Below are positions 62,259 to 63,028 of a DNA stretch of 63,028 bases, piece after piece; position 1 is the stretch's first letter; each line of letters starts with the position of its first letter. The translations under genes and the position numbers were made by a program. The DNA lies in NCBI RefSeq assembly GCF_002902145.1, contig NZ_PPRF01000047.1, positions 1 to 63,028 of the forward strand, written 5' to 3'. The DNA comes from Staphylococcus rostri. Its GTDB lineage: Bacteria > Bacillota > Bacilli > Staphylococcales > Staphylococcaceae. The notes under the pieces are model-generated. The model was not told the DNA's origin. It was given only the letters and a program-made list of their open reading frames with translations, and made no database searches.

Positions 62259-62570
62259 TCAATAAACCTGTATATTACTTCTGGTCTTTGGCAAAGATGT
62301 GCATAGCCTTTTTAATATCTTATTTTCTTCTTCTAGCTCTTTTAATCTTTTTTGTAGATCAACTTCAGACTGTTTCTTAGGGGTACGTCTACCACTACCA
62401 ACAAATCCTTTTTCACCTTCTTTACGATAAACACTTAGCCATTTGGTTAATGTTTGAATAGGGATGTCTAAATCTCTTGAAACTTCTGTTGCTTTTCTAC
62501 CAGATTCTACTAACTGAATTGCTTCCATTTTAAAGCTATGATCATATTTTCTTTTAGACATAACGAACAC
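62259..62570 (-). CDS. IS3-family transposase orfA (altered C-terminus)
   Basis: The 103-aa product has the helix-turn-helix (YDHSFKMEAIQLVESGRKAT in part, RDLDIPIQTLTKWLSVYRKEG) and a leucine-zipper region ELEEENKILK. The family end would read KAMHIFAKDQ. Here the A run at 62309-62313 is five bases long, where six would keep that frame, so the last residues are KRLCTSLPKTRSNIQVY. It is therefore probably damaged. The start is ATG 62570 in the usual place. Confidence 0.75.
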   Translation of the reverse strand: MFVMSKRKYDHSFKMEAIQLVESGRKATEVSRDLDIPIQTLTKWLSVYRKEGEKGFVGSGRRTPKKQSEVDLQKRLKELEEENKILKRLCTSLPKTRSNIQVY

Positions 62571-62634
62571 TCCTGTAAATTGATTACTTTCATTATAGCT
62601 TAATTTATTATCAATTTACTGTGTCCGTTATTCA

Positions 62635-62980
62635 GTCTAGCATCAACTTGTCCAAGTTGAATTAGTTTTAAGTTAGTTATATTTTTCTCATAGATTACTT
62701 TAGTTACTTTAGAGTCGTTTGCATTGATTCTATTTTTATGGTTTAGATATTCATACATAAGGTATTCTTTCTGAATAAAATGTATTTTAGACGAATATGT
62801 GTTTAAATTTTTTTCTAAATTTATGAAACTACTATAGAAAACATACAATTTTTCACTCTTATCTTTAATATAAGAGTGAGGAATGACTCCATTCCACTTA
62901 GAATGAGTCATTCCTATGATAATATAGTCTATGTCTTCGAGATTTTTATCAACTCTGATAATTTTGTAGTTATTTTTCAT
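62635..62980 (-). pseudogene. Unrecognised gene interrupted by the IS near its 3' end
   Basis: An AT-rich frame from ATG 62980 (GGAGGG upstream) encodes about 115 native residues, MKNNYKIIRVDKNLEDIDYI to QLGQVDAR, then runs into the IS. Removing the IS predicts a protein of about 127 residues ending FHNVYDL. It is soluble and lysine/asparagine-rich. I recognise no family. Composition suggests a horizontally acquired gene. The few lost residues may or may not destroy function. Confidence 0.6.
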
Positions 62981-62994
62981 TTTAATCCCTCCAT

Positions 62995-63026
62995 AAAAAA
63001 AGCCAACATTGGTTGGCTTTTTTTAT
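62995..63026. terminator. Hairpin at the right edge of the window
   Basis: AGCCAAC (63001-63007) pairs with GTTGGCT (63012-63018) with A and T runs outside. It is 15-45 bases upstream of the interrupted gene's start on the minus strand, so it is either the terminator of the previous leftward gene or an attenuator in that gene's leader. Confidence 0.75.
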
Positions 63027-63028
63027 AG

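Larger units (their letters stand above)
61316..62634 (-). mobile_element. IS3-family (IS150-like group) insertion sequence, about 1.32 kb
   Basis: Inverted ends AATACGGACACAGTAAA (left, 61319-61335) and the complement AATAACGGACACAGTAAA (right) bound the transposase genes. The flanking GTC at 61313-61315 and 62635-62637 is a possible 3-bp target duplication. The element carries orfA and orfB on the minus strand. Both have apparent single-base losses in A runs, so it is probably inactive. Confidence 0.85.

Overview
The window is the replication-origin region of a Staphylococcus chromosome. The evidence is the gene order dnaA-dnaN-yaaA-recF-gyrB-gyrA-nnrD-hutH-serS-azlCD-metX-yybS-gdpP-rplI-dnaB-purA-tRNA-walRK-yycHIJ-rlmH, with protein sequences very close to the S. 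aureus families as I remember them. Several features differ from S. aureus: a DsbA-like gene between dnaN and yaaA, no surface-nucleotidase gene between yycJ and rlmH, and a parB/met/rpsF block beside noc. A species of the S. intermedius/pseudintermedius or hyicus type is a reasonable guess, but the sequence alone does not settle it.

Left arm (1-23.7 kb), mostly leftward. It holds a NorB-like MFS exporter and an unknown 166-aa protein. The rpsF-ssb-rpsR operon follows, with a visible S6:S18-type leader, and then ychF, a DUF951 protein, an MscS channel and parB. Rightward from parB lies the methionine operon metI-metC-metF-metE behind a T-box leader and a CodY-like box. Next come a cyclase-family hydrolase, a divergent EamA permease/MocR regulator pair, and the leftward rpmH-rnpA-mnmE-mnmG-rsmG-noc cluster.

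Origin (23.7-28 kb). DnaA boxes lie on both sides of dnaA, with an AT-rich unwinding region before dnaN. Two parS-like sites (in metE and before yaaA) fit with ParB and Noc both being encoded here.

Right arm (28-55.5 kb), mostly rightward and essential. It covers gyrase, serS (T-box), branched-chain amino acid export, metX (SAM-I riboswitch), c-di-AMP phosphodiesterase, replicative helicase, purA, a YitT membrane protein, tRNA-Glu and tRNA-Asp, the walRK-yycHIJ cell-wall regulon operon and rlmH. A second dense DnaA-box cluster sits directly upstream of rlmH.

Variable end (55.5-63 kb). The 3' end of rlmH carries the SCC attachment sequence, but no cassette is present. Beyond it is a scar: a decayed DUF4365-like gene, two unrecognised small ORFs and a truncated arylamine N-acetyltransferase. 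Then come a TetR regulator, a two-domain 3-hydroxyacyl-CoA dehydrogenase, a DUF418 membrane protein, a CPBP protease, and a frameshifted IS3-family element inserted in the 3' end of an unknown gene. Several intergenic regions carry a family of GGCTGGGACA-type inverted repeats, including two 154-bp copies. I did not find a clearly new biological system. The best leads are the rlmH DnaA-box cluster, the oriC-embedded DsbA-like gene, the interleaved inverted repeats at 1.93-2.01 kb, and the dispersed repeat family.
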